From: CAZYFH01 sp965197395
Lineage (GTDB): Bacteria > Acidobacteriota > Vicinamibacteria > Vicinamibacterales > UBA8438
Assembly: GCA_965197395.1 (NCBI GenBank)
Contig: OZ240205.1
Location: forward strand, 682,001 to 746,000
Reading direction: 5' to 3'
Length of the DNA stretch: 64,000 nt
How positions within the stretch are numbered: the stretch's first letter is position 1; each line of letters begins with the position of its first letter. Shown piece by piece: positions 56,469 through 64,000 of the stretch. Below the pieces are notes generated by a model. The model saw nothing but the letters and a program-made list of their open reading frames with translations. It ran no database searches and was not told where the DNA came from. Position numbers and translations under genes: made by a program.

Positions 56469-56807
56469 ATGCAAATCGAAGAACGCCCGAGCGGTGACGT
56501 GATGATCCTGGATCTCAAGGGCAAGTTGACGATCGGCGAAGGCGACGAGTTGCTGAAGGACAAGATCAACAGCCTGATCCAGCAGGGCCACAAGAAACTG
56601 GTCATGAACCTCGAGGGCGTGCCGTACGTCGACAGCGCTGGACTGGGCGAGATTGTGCGTACCTACACCACCGTCAGCAGACAGGGCGGCAGCCTCAAGC
56701 TCTTGAACCTCACGAAGCGCATACAGGACTTGCTGACCATCACCAAGTTGCTCGCGGTGTTCGACGTCTTCGAAACGGAGCAAGAGGCGCTACAGAGCTT
56801 CTCCTGA
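56469..56807 (+). CDS. STAS-domain anti-sigma factor antagonist
   Basis: A SpoIIAA/RsbV-like single domain. 'MQIEERPSGDVMILDLKGKL', then the phosphorylatable Ser in 'GVPYVDSAGLGEIVRTYTTV', and 'KLLNLTKRIQDLLTITKLL'. 112 residues from ATG 56469, with GGAGGA upstream; the longer frame has no support. In partner-switch systems it binds a kinase/anti-sigma when unphosphorylated. No partner kinase is adjacent. Followed after 7 bp by the UbiA-type gene, so probably co-transcribed with the glycan genes. Confidence 0.88.
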   Translation: MQIEERPSGDVMILDLKGKLTIGEGDELLKDKINSLIQQGHKKLVMNLEGVPYVDSAGLGEIVRTYTTVSRQGGSLKLLNLTKRIQDLLTITKLLAVFDVFETEQEALQSFS

Positions 56808-56814
56808 TCGCCGG

Positions 56815-57789
56815 GTGTTCCCCGACACGCGCCGCGTGGCGCGCGACCCTGTTTCCGAATCCACTGCGGCCGAGTCGTCGTTGCGCCACGCGCGGCCGGC
56901 GGGGTCACTCGCCGGCCATTTGCTCGTGGCACTACGACCCGAGCAGTGGACGAAGAATCTGGTCGTGTTTGCTGGGCTCATCTTCGGCCAGCAACTCGGA
57001 GAACCCCGCGTCCTGGCCATCTCGGCCGTCGCGGTCGTCATCTTCTGCGCGCTGTCGAGCGCGATGTATCTCGTCAACGATGTTGTCGACCAGGAGGACG
57101 ACCGGCGACATCCCGAGAAATCGCGACGGCCCATCGCGGCTGGTCATGTGTCCACCACCTCGGCCGTCGTCGCGGCGGCGGTGCTGAGCGGCGTGGCACT
57201 CGCTGGGGCGTTCTGGTTGAGCCGGCCGTTCGGCCTCGTGAGCGTGGGGTTCGTCGTGCTGCTGCTCGCCTACACCCGCGTGCTCAAGCATGTCGTCATC
57301 CTCGATGTCCTGACGATCGCCGGGTCGTTCGTGCTGCGCGCCGTCGCTGGGGCCGTGGTGATCGCGGTGCCGATCAGCCAGTGGTTGCTCGTTTGCACGG
57401 TGCTCGGGGCGTTGTTTCTGGGATTGAGCAAGCGACGGCAGGAGATCACCTTGCTCGGTCCGGGTGCCGCCGGTCACCGGCGAATCCTCGCGGAGTACAG
57501 CCCGCTGATGCTCGACCAGATGATTTCCATCGCCGCCGCCGCGACGTTGATCAGCTATGCGTTCTACACGATGGGACCGGACACCGTCGAGAAATTCGGG
57601 ACCGGCTTGTTGACCCTGACGCTGCCATTCCCCGTGTATGGGGTCTTCCGATATCTCTTTCTCGTGCACCACCGGGACGGGGGCGGCAACCCGGCCGAGA
57701 CGTTGTGGCGCGACCGCCCGCTGCTCGGGTGCGTGGTGCTCTGGGCAGCCTCAGTCGTGCTCATCATCTACAGACCGTTCGGCGGCTAA
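56815..57789 (+). CDS. UbiA-family prenyltransferase, decaprenyl-phosphate phosphoribosyltransferase-like
   Basis: A membrane enzyme likely to attach phosphoribose to polyprenyl phosphate, the precursor of arabinofuranosyl donors. 'LRPEQWTKNLVVFAGLIFG', the Asp-rich site 'YLVNDVVDQEDDRRHPEK' with 'RRPIAAGHVS', and a second site 'GLSKRRQE'. About nine helices. 324 residues with a GTG start. This subgroup differs from UbiA/MenA by the QWTKN segment. The partner epimerase (DprE1/2-like) genes are not in the window; neighbours are glycosyltransferases. Confidence 0.85.
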   Translation: MFPDTRRVARDPVSESTAAESSLRHARPAGSLAGHLLVALRPEQWTKNLVVFAGLIFGQQLGEPRVLAISAVAVVIFCALSSAMYLVNDVVDQEDDRRHPEKSRRPIAAGHVSTTSAVVAAAVLSGVALAGAFWLSRPFGLVSVGFVVLLLAYTRVLKHVVILDVLTIAGSFVLRAVAGAVVIAVPISQWLLVCTVLGALFLGLSKRRQEITLLGPGAAGHRRILAEYSPLMLDQMISIAAAATLISYAFYTMGPDTVEKFGTGLLTLTLPFPVYGVFRYLFLVHHRDGGGNPAETLWRDRPLLGCVVLWAASVVLIIYRPFGG

Positions 57790-57852
57790 TGGCCCATGTC
57801 TAGCTGCCCTGACCGCCGTGGCGTGAACACATGAGTCAAGGTCTGTCAAGAC

Positions 57853-57952
57853 GGCAGGGCGCGCATCTGCGCGCCCCCGCCGGTCCGGAGTGGGGCTCTC
57901 GGGGTCCCCGCGGAGGACCGGCGGCGGGGCTTGGGGCCGCAGGCCCCATCTA
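57853..57952 (+). repeat. Dispersed multi-hairpin repeat, long copy F (most divergent)
   Basis: The first hairpin is GGGCGCGC-ATCT-GCGCGCCC, the middle stem CGCCGGTCC/GGACCGGCG around GGGG...CCCC, and the last GGGGCC-GCA-GGCCCC. Each stem differs from the other copies on both strands, so pairing is kept. It ends 10 bp before the DUF362 start codon. Confidence 0.85.
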
Positions 57953-57962
57953 AAATCAGATC

Positions 57963-59090
57963 ATGACCACAGTCATCGATCCGCCCACCCACCGACCCGC
58001 GCCCGTCGCACCCCGCACGACCGCCAAGGTGGCCGTCATCAAGACACGCCCCGAGACGGTGGTCGACGACTACGCCCGCGTGATGGCCGCCGCTGGATGG
58101 CGCGACTGCCTCGACGTCACGCAAGACACCATCATCAAGCTCAACCTGTCGTGGACGAAATACTTCCCGGCCTGCTCATCGCAGCCCTGGCAGGTAGAGG
58201 GCACGCTCCGCGCCCTACTCGACGGTGGGATGGCGCGGGAACACATCATCCCGCTCGAAAACAAGACCGTGGTGACCGATCCGCATCGGGGCTGCCGCAA
58301 CAACCGTTGGGCACCGGTACTCGATCGACTCGGCCTCGGGTTTACCGCGCTGCCGGACGTCAAGTGGAAGACGTATCGCTTCACCAGCCCCCTGCTCAAG
58401 CTCAATGAGATCTTCCCCGAGGGCATCGAGATCCCGGCGCTCTACCCTGGCAAGCAGATCGTCCACCTGCCGACCGTCAAGACCCACGGTCATGCGGTGA
58501 CGACCGGCGCGGTGAAGAACGCGTTCGGCGGCCTGCTCAAAGAGGTCCGGCATTACGCCCACAAGTACATGCACGAGGTGCTTGTCGACCTGCTCTACAT
58601 GGAGCGGGAGCTCCATCCGGCGCGATTCGCGGTCATGGACGGCACAGTGTGTGGGGATGGCGCGGGTCCGAGAACGATGATTCCTCGGATTCACAACTAC
58701 ATCCTCGCCTCATCCGACTCGGTGGCGATCGACGCCGTCGCCGCGCGGATGATGGGGTACGACCCGGCGACGATCCCCTATCTGCGCATGGCGCACGAAC
58801 GACAGTTGGGCGTGGCCAACCTCGCCGACATCGAGATCGTCGGAGAGGATGTGGCCGACGTCAACTTTCATTTCCAGACACGGAAGTCCCTGGTCATCTG
58901 GGGAGACCAGTTGATTCGCAAGGGCTTTCTTCGACCCTTCGAGCGTCTGCTGTTGCACTCCCCGCTCGTCGTCTGGGCGCCGTTCGCCTCGAACGTCTAC
59001 CATGACTGGGTCTGGTATCCGACGATCGGGCGCGCGCGCATCCGACAGTTCCTCGACACGGAGTGGGGTCGATTGTTCTCCCGCTACTAG
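57963..59090 (+). CDS. DUF362 domain-containing protein
   Basis: 375 residues. Family segments: 'VAVIKTRPETVVDDYARVMA', 'IIKLNLSWTKYFPACSSQP', 'HLPTVKTHGHAVTTGAVKNA', 'VMDGTVCGDGAGPRTM', and 'SDSVAIDAVAARMMGYDP'. No CxxC ferredoxin motif, unlike many DUF362 members. No signal peptide. The biochemical role of the domain is unclear. It follows repeat copy F and precedes the coiled-coil/glycosyltransferase genes; a role in surface polymer modification is only contextual. Confidence 0.82.
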   Translation: MTTVIDPPTHRPAPVAPRTTAKVAVIKTRPETVVDDYARVMAAAGWRDCLDVTQDTIIKLNLSWTKYFPACSSQPWQVEGTLRALLDGGMAREHIIPLENKTVVTDPHRGCRNNRWAPVLDRLGLGFTALPDVKWKTYRFTSPLLKLNEIFPEGIEIPALYPGKQIVHLPTVKTHGHAVTTGAVKNAFGGLLKEVRHYAHKYMHEVLVDLLYMERELHPARFAVMDGTVCGDGAGPRTMIPRIHNYILASSDSVAIDAVAARMMGYDPATIPYLRMAHERQLGVANLADIEIVGEDVADVNFHFQTRKSLVIWGDQLIRKGFLRPFERLLLHSPLVVWAPFASNVYHDWVWYPTIGRARIRQFLDTEWGRLFSRY

Positions 59091-59146
59091 GCCGATATGC
59101 GGCACGACATGGGGATTTCCTGCGCGTCTCGACCCGCCGCCGAGCC

Positions 59147-59241
59147 GGCCAAGGCGCGCACGGCGCGCCTCGCGGGCGCGGAGTGGGGCTCTCGGGGTCC
59201 CCGCGAAGCGACCGCGGGGGTTCGGGGCGAAGCCCCGTCTA
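59147..59241 (+). repeat. Dispersed multi-hairpin repeat, long copy G
   Basis: A full copy between the DUF362 gene and the coiled-coil gene. One mismatch in the middle stem (GCGGGCGC against GCGACCGC); the first and last hairpins are perfect. Ends GTCTAG, 30 bp before the next ATG. Confidence 0.85.
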
Positions 59242-59273
59242 GGTAGAAGCTGCAACCACTCGACCACACCATC

Positions 59274-60521
59274 ATGTCCGAGTTCAATATTCGTTCCGAA
59301 TCCGTCGATGTCGAGCAGATCATGGAGCAGATCCGGGCCCGGATCCGCGACAAGCGTGGGGCCGACTATACGGAAGCCCAGATCCGGGACATGGCCGGGG
59401 TCAAGCTCGAGCGCTTTCTCGACCCACAGAACGTGAGGTCAGACTTGCTGGCGCACTACAGGAAGCGCGGCGACGACCCCGTCGAGCCCCTGACGCACCC
59501 GGAGGTACCGCCTGAACCGCCGTCGTTCGAATTCGACGAGGACACCATCTACCGGTCGTCGCGTGGGATCGCCGGCCGCGCGCTCCACGCCCTTCGTCGC
59601 CTGCTCAATCCACTCCTCAAGTTTTTCTTCAATCCGACACCGATCGTGCACGCGCTGACCATACAACGCCAGATCAACGAACAGCAGATCGCGCAGATCA
59701 ACTGGATGGTGCAGACCAACGTGGAACTCATACAACGTTTTGAGCGGATCGCGGCGAAGTTGTCGGCGCGTGCCGAGCTGGACGCGCTCACCTACGAGCT
59801 GCTAAACAACCTCGTGGTGGAGATGACCCGGCTGTCGATCGACCTGAAGAACCACAAGATGCGAGTGGAGTCGATCGCGGGTCGCCTCGACTTCGATGAA
59901 CGGCGCGCGCGGGCCCTTGAAGACGTGGTCCAGTATCGTGCGCCGGCTGAGAGCGGCGCCGCTGCGGCAGCCGCCGACGTCGACAGCAGCGGCGACGCGG
60001 CTGGCCCCGAGAAGCGACGCCGACGGCGACGACGCGGACGCCGGCGTTCAGGGACCGGCGTCGCGACCGATGTAGCCACCGGAGACTCCGCGGGGTCTGA
60101 GCCCGGTGCCGCCCAAACCGCGACGCCCCCGGAGACCACCGGAACCGCGCCCGAGCCGGTCGCACCAGACGATGGATCCGCGCCGCCCGAGCCGGTCGCA
60201 CCAGACGTCGGATCCGCGCCGCCCGAGCCCCTCGCACCAGACGATGGATCCGCGCCGCCCGAGCCGGTCGCACCAGACGTCGGATCCGCGCCGCCCGAGC
60301 CCATCGCACCAGACGTCGGATCCGCGCCTCCCGAGCCCGTCGCACCAGACGTCGGATCCGCGCCGCCCGAGCCCATCGCCCTGGACGTCGAGGCCGAGTC
60401 GGCGATCGCAGCGCCGACGGCTGTCGCCCCGGCGTCACACGACTCCGGCGGGGAGGCAGAGTCTGGCCCCGAGGAAGCGCGCCGGCCACCCGGCACCCCC
60501 GACGGCTCGCCTGATCAGTGA
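59274..60521 (+). CDS. Coiled-coil protein with basic patch and Pro-Glu-Pro repeat tail
   Basis: 415 residues. The N-terminal part ('VDVEQIMEQIRARIRDKRGA') resembles the leader found before methyltransferase or glycosyltransferase proteins of polysaccharide loci. A central helical region follows ('LTIQRQINEQQIAQINWMVQ' to 'RLDFDERRARALEDVV'), then a very basic run of Arg/Lys (about 243-258). From about residue 293 come six to seven 12-residue units of P-E-P-V-A-P-D-V-G-S-A-P type. No enzyme motif. It overlaps the next glycosyltransferase by 4 bp (GTGA), so it may be its scaffold or chain-length partner; this is inference. Confidence 0.65.
   Translation: MSEFNIRSESVDVEQIMEQIRARIRDKRGADYTEAQIRDMAGVKLERFLDPQNVRSDLLAHYRKRGDDPVEPLTHPEVPPEPPSFEFDEDTIYRSSRGIAGRALHALRRLLNPLLKFFFNPTPIVHALTIQRQINEQQIAQINWMVQTNVELIQRFERIAAKLSARAELDALTYELLNNLVVEMTRLSIDLKNHKMRVESIAGRLDFDERRARALEDVVQYRAPAESGAAAAAADVDSSGDAAGPEKRRRRRRRGRRRSGTGVATDVATGDSAGSEPGAAQTATPPETTGTAPEPVAPDDGSAPPEPVAPDVGSAPPEPLAPDDGSAPPEPVAPDVGSAPPEPIAPDVGSAPPEPVAPDVGSAPPEPIALDVEAESAIAAPTAVAPASHDSGGEAESGPEEARRPPGTPDGSPDQ
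60150..60401. repeat. 36-bp tandem repeat (six full units plus one degenerate)
   Basis: In-frame units encode PEPVAPDVGSAP or PEPVAPDDGSAP with V/L/I and D/V alternation; the last unit decays to PEPIALDVEAES. Near-identity at DNA level suggests copy number may vary between strains. Confidence 0.85.
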
Positions 60522-61840
60522 AGCTGGCGATCGTCGTTCAGCGCTATGGCGCGGATCTCAACGGCGGCGCCGAGCTGCATGCACGGTATGTCGCCGAGCG
60601 CCTCGGCCGTCGGGCGGATGTCGAGGTCTTGACGACCTGCGCGCGCGACTACATCACGTGGCGCAACGAGCTGCCGGCCGGGACCGACGAGGTCAACGGG
60701 ATTCCAGTGCATCGGTTTCCCGTGCGACGCGAGCGAGATCCTGACGACTTTGGCCGCCGTTCCGAGCAGGTGTTCGACCGGACGCACTCGCTCGCTGACG
60801 AGCTCGGCTGGCTGCGATCGGAGGGTCCGACAAGCCCGGCGCTGGTGAGCCACATTCGGCGCTCCACCACGAGCTACGACTACTACTTCTTCTTCAGCTA
60901 CCGCTACTACCACTCGTATCACGGCATCCGCGCCACGGCCGCGCGCGCCATCCTCGTGCCCACCGCGGAACGCGATCCGGCGCTTGGCCTCGCCATCTTC
61001 GGGCCCACGTTCCGCGGAGTGAGAGCGCTCATGTACAACTCGCATGAGGAGCGCGCGACCATCCAGGGCGTGTCGAACAACCACGCCGTGCCTGGGATCG
61101 TTGTGGGAGTCGGGTCCGAGGTGCCTCCCCGCCCGAGCGCGAAGCGCTTTCGCGCCCGCACCGGCATTCGGGGACGCTTCGCACTCTATGTCGGGCGGAT
61201 CGACGAGAACAAGGGATGCGACGAGCTGTTCGAGTTCTTCGATCGTTACGCGCGCCATGTGTCGCGGCAGATGCAGCTGGTCCTCATCGGCAACCCGGTC
61301 ATGCCGATCCCGTCGCAGCCGCGCGTCCACCATCTCGGCTTCCTGACCGACGAGGAGAAGTTCGACGCCATGTGCGCCGCCGATCTGCTCGTCATGCCGT
61401 CCTACTACGAGAGCCTCTCGATGGTGACCCTCGAAGCGTGGGCGATGAGCCTACCCGTGTTGGTGAACGGAAGCTGCGATGTGCTACGGGGGCAGGTGAC
61501 GCGGGCCAGGGCGGGACTCTATTACGAGACGTACGCCGAGTTCGCAGAAACCCTGCACGCGCTCGAGACCCACCCGGACCTGCGCGTGGCGTTGTCGGCC
61601 AATGGTCGTGCGTATTTCCACCGGCATTACACGTGGGACACCATCGAGCGCAAGTACTTCGCGATGCTCGAGCGGCTCCTGGAGGAGGACCGGGGCGGCG
61701 TCCCGGCTCCGCTCGAACGCCTGCCGGGGTGGATGCGCCGGCGGCGTCGCGATTGCGCACCGGCACGCGAGATCGTCGACAGCCTCCCGACGGGTCCTGC
61801 GCCCGATCACGCGGACGCGAACACAACACCGCACGCATGA
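60518..61840 (+). CDS. Glycosyltransferase, GT4-like
   Basis: Retaining GT-B transferase for a surface glycan. N-domain: 'LAIVVQRYGADLNGGAELHA' (donor/acceptor loop with GGAE), 'VLTTCARDYITWRNELPAG'. C-domain: 'ALYVGRIDENKGCDELFEFF', 'HHLGFLTDEEKFDAMCAADL', and the E-x7-E-like 'SYYESLSMVTLEAWAMSLPV'. 440 residues; GTG 60518 overlaps the previous stop. The stop overlaps the next transferase (ATGA). Sugar specificity unknown. Confidence 0.87.
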   Translation: MKLAIVVQRYGADLNGGAELHARYVAERLGRRADVEVLTTCARDYITWRNELPAGTDEVNGIPVHRFPVRRERDPDDFGRRSEQVFDRTHSLADELGWLRSEGPTSPALVSHIRRSTTSYDYYFFFSYRYYHSYHGIRATAARAILVPTAERDPALGLAIFGPTFRGVRALMYNSHEERATIQGVSNNHAVPGIVVGVGSEVPPRPSAKRFRARTGIRGRFALYVGRIDENKGCDELFEFFDRYARHVSRQMQLVLIGNPVMPIPSQPRVHHLGFLTDEEKFDAMCAADLLVMPSYYESLSMVTLEAWAMSLPVLVNGSCDVLRGQVTRARAGLYYETYAEFAETLHALETHPDLRVALSANGRAYFHRHYTWDTIERKYFAMLERLLEEDRGGVPAPLERLPGWMRRRRRDCAPAREIVDSLPTGPAPDHADANTTPHA

Positions 61841-63060
61841 CCACGATGGCAACACGCGATATCGCCGTGCACCAGGTCCTGGCCACGCTGGGATACGGCG
61901 ACGCCATCGGCAACGAGGTGCTCGGGATCGCCAAGGTGCTGCGTGATGCGGGCTTTGCCTCGAACATCTACGCGCAGACGGCCGACTCACGCCTCGACCA
62001 CCTCACCGTCGATTATCGGGACCTCATCGCAGGCAGCCGTCCCGACGACATCCTGATACACCATTTTTCGATCGGCTCGCGGGCGTCGCGAGTGGCGTTC
62101 GCGCTCCCCGATCGGATGATCCTCGTGTACCACAACATCACCCCACCCGAATACTTCATCGGGGTCAACCCCACGCTCGTCCAGCAGTGTTACACCGGCC
62201 GGCGCGAGCTCCGCGCCTACGCGCCGCGCTGCGACCTGGCGCTCGGCGACTCGGAGTTCAACCGGGCGGAGCTCGAAGAGATGGGTTTCCCTCGCACCGC
62301 CGTGTTGCCGGTCGTCCCAGGCTTCGCCCATCTCGAGGTGACGCCGAACCCGCTGATCGCACGTGACTTCGATGACGCGTGGACCAACATCCTGTTCGTC
62401 GGTCGTTTGATCCCGAACAAGCGCATCGAGGACCTTGTCCGCTTCTTTCATGCCTATCGATTGAAGTACAACCCCTGCTCGCGTCTCCTACTGGTTGGTT
62501 CGTATCGTGGGTTCGAAGACTACCTCGCGGCGCTGTCCAGCCAGATCGATCGGCTACGAACACCGGATGTGCACATCATCGGCCACGTGTCGAACGAGGA
62601 GTTGACTGCGCTCTACGACGTCGCCGACCTCTTTCTCTCGGCCAGCGAGCACGAGGGGTTTTGTGTGCCACTCGTCGAAGCGTTCTCGAAGCAGATTCCG
62701 GTTATCGCGTTCGACGCCGCCGCGGTGCCGGCGACCATGGACGGCGGCGGCGTGTTGTATGACTCGAAGGACCCACGTCACGTGGCATCGCTCATGCACG
62801 CCGTGCTGTCGAACCAGGATCTGACGAACGAGATCGTGCGAGCACAGGACGCTGCGCTCACACGGTTGCGTCACAAGGACTTCGACGCGACGCTGCTACG
62901 GTTCGTCGAGCAGGTGCGGCGCGGTGCACGTGCGTCTCCCCCGGATGTCACCTGGGACTTCTGGCACCAGTTCGACCAATCCGAGGCCCTGGAAGAGCTT
63001 CGACACTACCGCCCGTCGGCCTATCACGCGTTGCCGAAGGAGCCAGGCGCGCCGGGCTAG
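61837..63060 (+). CDS. Glycosyltransferase, GT4-like (paralogue 1)
   Basis: 407 residues from ATG 61837. 'LATLGYGDAIGNEVLGIAKV' (N-terminal loop), 'ILVYHNITPPEYF', 'LALGDSEFNRAELEEMGFPR', 'ILFVGRLIPNKRIEDLVRFF', 'IIGHVSNEELTALYDVADLF', 'LSASEHEGFCVPLVEAFSKQ', which has the conserved E-x7-E. It shares these blocks closely with the next gene, so the two are tandem paralogues. Probably adds successive sugars of the same polymer. Confidence 0.87.
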   Translation: MTTMATRDIAVHQVLATLGYGDAIGNEVLGIAKVLRDAGFASNIYAQTADSRLDHLTVDYRDLIAGSRPDDILIHHFSIGSRASRVAFALPDRMILVYHNITPPEYFIGVNPTLVQQCYTGRRELRAYAPRCDLALGDSEFNRAELEEMGFPRTAVLPVVPGFAHLEVTPNPLIARDFDDAWTNILFVGRLIPNKRIEDLVRFFHAYRLKYNPCSRLLLVGSYRGFEDYLAALSSQIDRLRTPDVHIIGHVSNEELTALYDVADLFLSASEHEGFCVPLVEAFSKQIPVIAFDAAAVPATMDGGGVLYDSKDPRHVASLMHAVLSNQDLTNEIVRAQDAALTRLRHKDFDATLLRFVEQVRRGARASPPDVTWDFWHQFDQSEALEELRHYRPSAYHALPKEPGAPG

Positions 63061-63096
63061 CCGCCGGTGGTGGGCTGCTAGGGGCGCGCTGTCCGA

Positions 63097-64000
63097 ATGA
63101 TCGTCAACCAATGGCTACCGGCCGCGCATCGGGGTGACGCGGTCGGGGACAGCGCGCGGCGCGTGCGCGATCTCCTCCGACTCCGCGGCCATACGGCCGA
63201 CCTGTTCGCGCTGTCAGTCGACGACGACCTCCGGAACGACGTACGACCCTTCCAGGACACGGCCGCGCGCCGCGGCGACATCACGGTGCTCCACTTCGCC
63301 GTACCATCGCCGATGACCGACGCCCTCCCTCAACTGCGGGGTCGACGCGTCGTGCAGTATCACAACATCACACCAGCCCGCTTCTTCGCGTCCTACGATC
63401 CGGAGGTCTTTCGCCTTGCCGCGCTCGGGCGCCAGGAGCTATCGACCCTCGTCGATCGCGTCGACCTCGCGATGGGCGATTCGGAGTACAACCGGCAAGA
63501 GCTCGAGAGACTCGGCTTCGAGCGTACGAGCGTGATGCCGATTCTGGTCGACACGGACCGCATCATCCGCGCGCCGCGGCAACCGGCGCTGGATGACCTC
63601 TTGGACGACGGCCTCGCCAACATCCTGTTCGTCGGCCGCGTGGCGCCGAACAAGATGCTCGAAGACCACCTCAGGCTCGCGGAGCACTACAAGCGGTATG
63701 TCGATACGGACTACCGCTTCATCTTTGTTGGCCGCACCGACGTCGTACCGCGGTACTACGCCATGCTGCGGGCGTTGATCGCAGAGTACGAGATGCCGGC
63801 GGACCGTTTTCTGTTCACCGGTCCCGTGCCCGAGCAGGAGCTGGCCACCTTCTATCGGCACGCCGACGTCTATGTGTCGCTTAGCGAGCACGAGGGATTC
63901 TGCGTGCCGTTGCTCGAAGCGATGGCGGCTGACGTGCCGGTGCTCGCCTACGGCGCGGGTGCGGTTCCCGAGACGCTGGGTGGCGCGGGGATCTGCTTCG
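63097..64000 (+). CDS. Glycosyltransferase, GT4-like (paralogue 2), 3' end outside window
   Basis: The frame is open from ATG 63097 to the window edge (301 codons seen). 'MIVNQWLPAAHRGDAVGDSA', 'VVQYHNITPARFFASYDPEV', 'LAMGDSEYNRQELERLGFER', 'ILFVGRVAPNKMLEDHLRLA', 'FTGPVPEQELATFYRHADVY', 'LSEHEGFCVPLLEAMAADVP' and 'GAVPETLGGAG'. Highly similar in layout to 61837-63060. Start supported by AGGGG about 14 bp upstream, rather far. Partial gene. Confidence 0.85.
   Translation, partial: MIVNQWLPAAHRGDAVGDSARRVRDLLRLRGHTADLFALSVDDDLRNDVRPFQDTAARRGDITVLHFAVPSPMTDALPQLRGRRVVQYHNITPARFFASYDPEVFRLAALGRQELSTLVDRVDLAMGDSEYNRQELERLGFERTSVMPILVDTDRIIRAPRQPALDDLLDDGLANILFVGRVAPNKMLEDHLRLAEHYKRYVDTDYRFIFVGRTDVVPRYYAMLRALIAEYEMPADRFLFTGPVPEQELATFYRHADVYVSLSEHEGFCVPLLEAMAADVPVLAYGAGAVPETLGGAGICF

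Noticed and set aside
60150..60401. CRISPR-like array because of regular 36-bp spacing
   Set aside because: Units are contiguous with no spacers, in frame, and encode a protein repeat.
61216..61836. Extended start for the second glycosyltransferase
   Set aside because: It lies in another frame of the first transferase and is Arg/Pro/Gly-rich; ATG 61837 overlaps the previous stop.

Overview
The window is GC-rich chromosomal DNA from a Gram-negative-type heterotrophic bacterium. Acidobacteriota, probably class Vicinamibacteria, is my best guess, but this is inference. The supporting hints are an N-terminal fragment with the 'W-G-x-P-D-L-Q-G-x-W' motif that is abundant in that group, futalosine-type menaquinone genes (mqnE, mqnD), an outer-membrane porin ending in Phe, and many structured intergenic repeats. 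No rRNA, CRISPR array or prophage structural gene is present.

Layout. The left edge (1-684) is the end of an integrated element: a tyrosine recombinase C-terminus abutting the 3' end of tRNA-Arg(ACG). Positions 755-6311 hold a GH3 glycosidase, moaB-moeA, and a superoxide dismutase operon with two membrane proteins. Positions 6605-9787 hold nadA, with an operator-like palindrome at its start, a decayed IS200 element, a 41-residue membrane protein and mqnE. Positions 9904-13093 hold a cobalamin riboswitch and btuDCF. Positions 13232-16204 hold mqnD, a membrane protein and a GT20 trehalose-phosphate synthase. Positions 16309-21847 (minus strand) form a sulfur block: cysM-rhodanese, mec (JAMM protease), cysO, moeZ, iscR, iscS, iscA. 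Positions 22010-29030 are mixed metabolism with debris: rmuC, a SUMF1 protein, an aminotransferase, a truncated homoserine dehydrogenase, a CoA transferase, a MITE-like palindrome and a truncated gene. Positions 29037-34997 hold menG, mntR, a porin/CuA/DUF1111-cytochrome operon, queD and queC. Positions 35331-42993 hold a DUF4097 fragment, a PIN-like protein, a deoxyhypusine-synthase-like enzyme, a sigma54 activator coupled to an HD-GYP/GAF/GGDEF protein, a BON lipoprotein, fabI and a basic Zn-ribbon protein. Positions 43127-53944 are a complete divergent arginine locus (argR-G-H with a D-aminoacylase; argC-B-D-NAGS-J-F) with visible ARG boxes. Positions 53956-56807 hold purD-purE, rpsU and a STAS protein. 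Positions 56815-64000 are a surface-glycan region: a UbiA-type phosphoribosyltransferase, DUF362, a coiled-coil/PEP-repeat protein and three glycosyltransferases, the last running off the window.

How it fits together. The sulfur block has every part of a sulfur-carrier-protein route to cysteine (MoeZ activates CysO, CysM uses CysO thiocarboxylate, Mec releases cysteine) joined to an Isc-type persulfide/Fe-S supply, with rhodanese domains fused to both CysM and MoeZ. The arginine locus can run either a linear or an ArgJ-recycled pathway and appears ArgR-controlled on both sides. The most unusual non-coding feature is a dispersed ~95-bp multi-hairpin repeat (seven long copies plus fragments). 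Its stems show compensatory changes, and its end often supplies the stop codon of the neighbouring gene.
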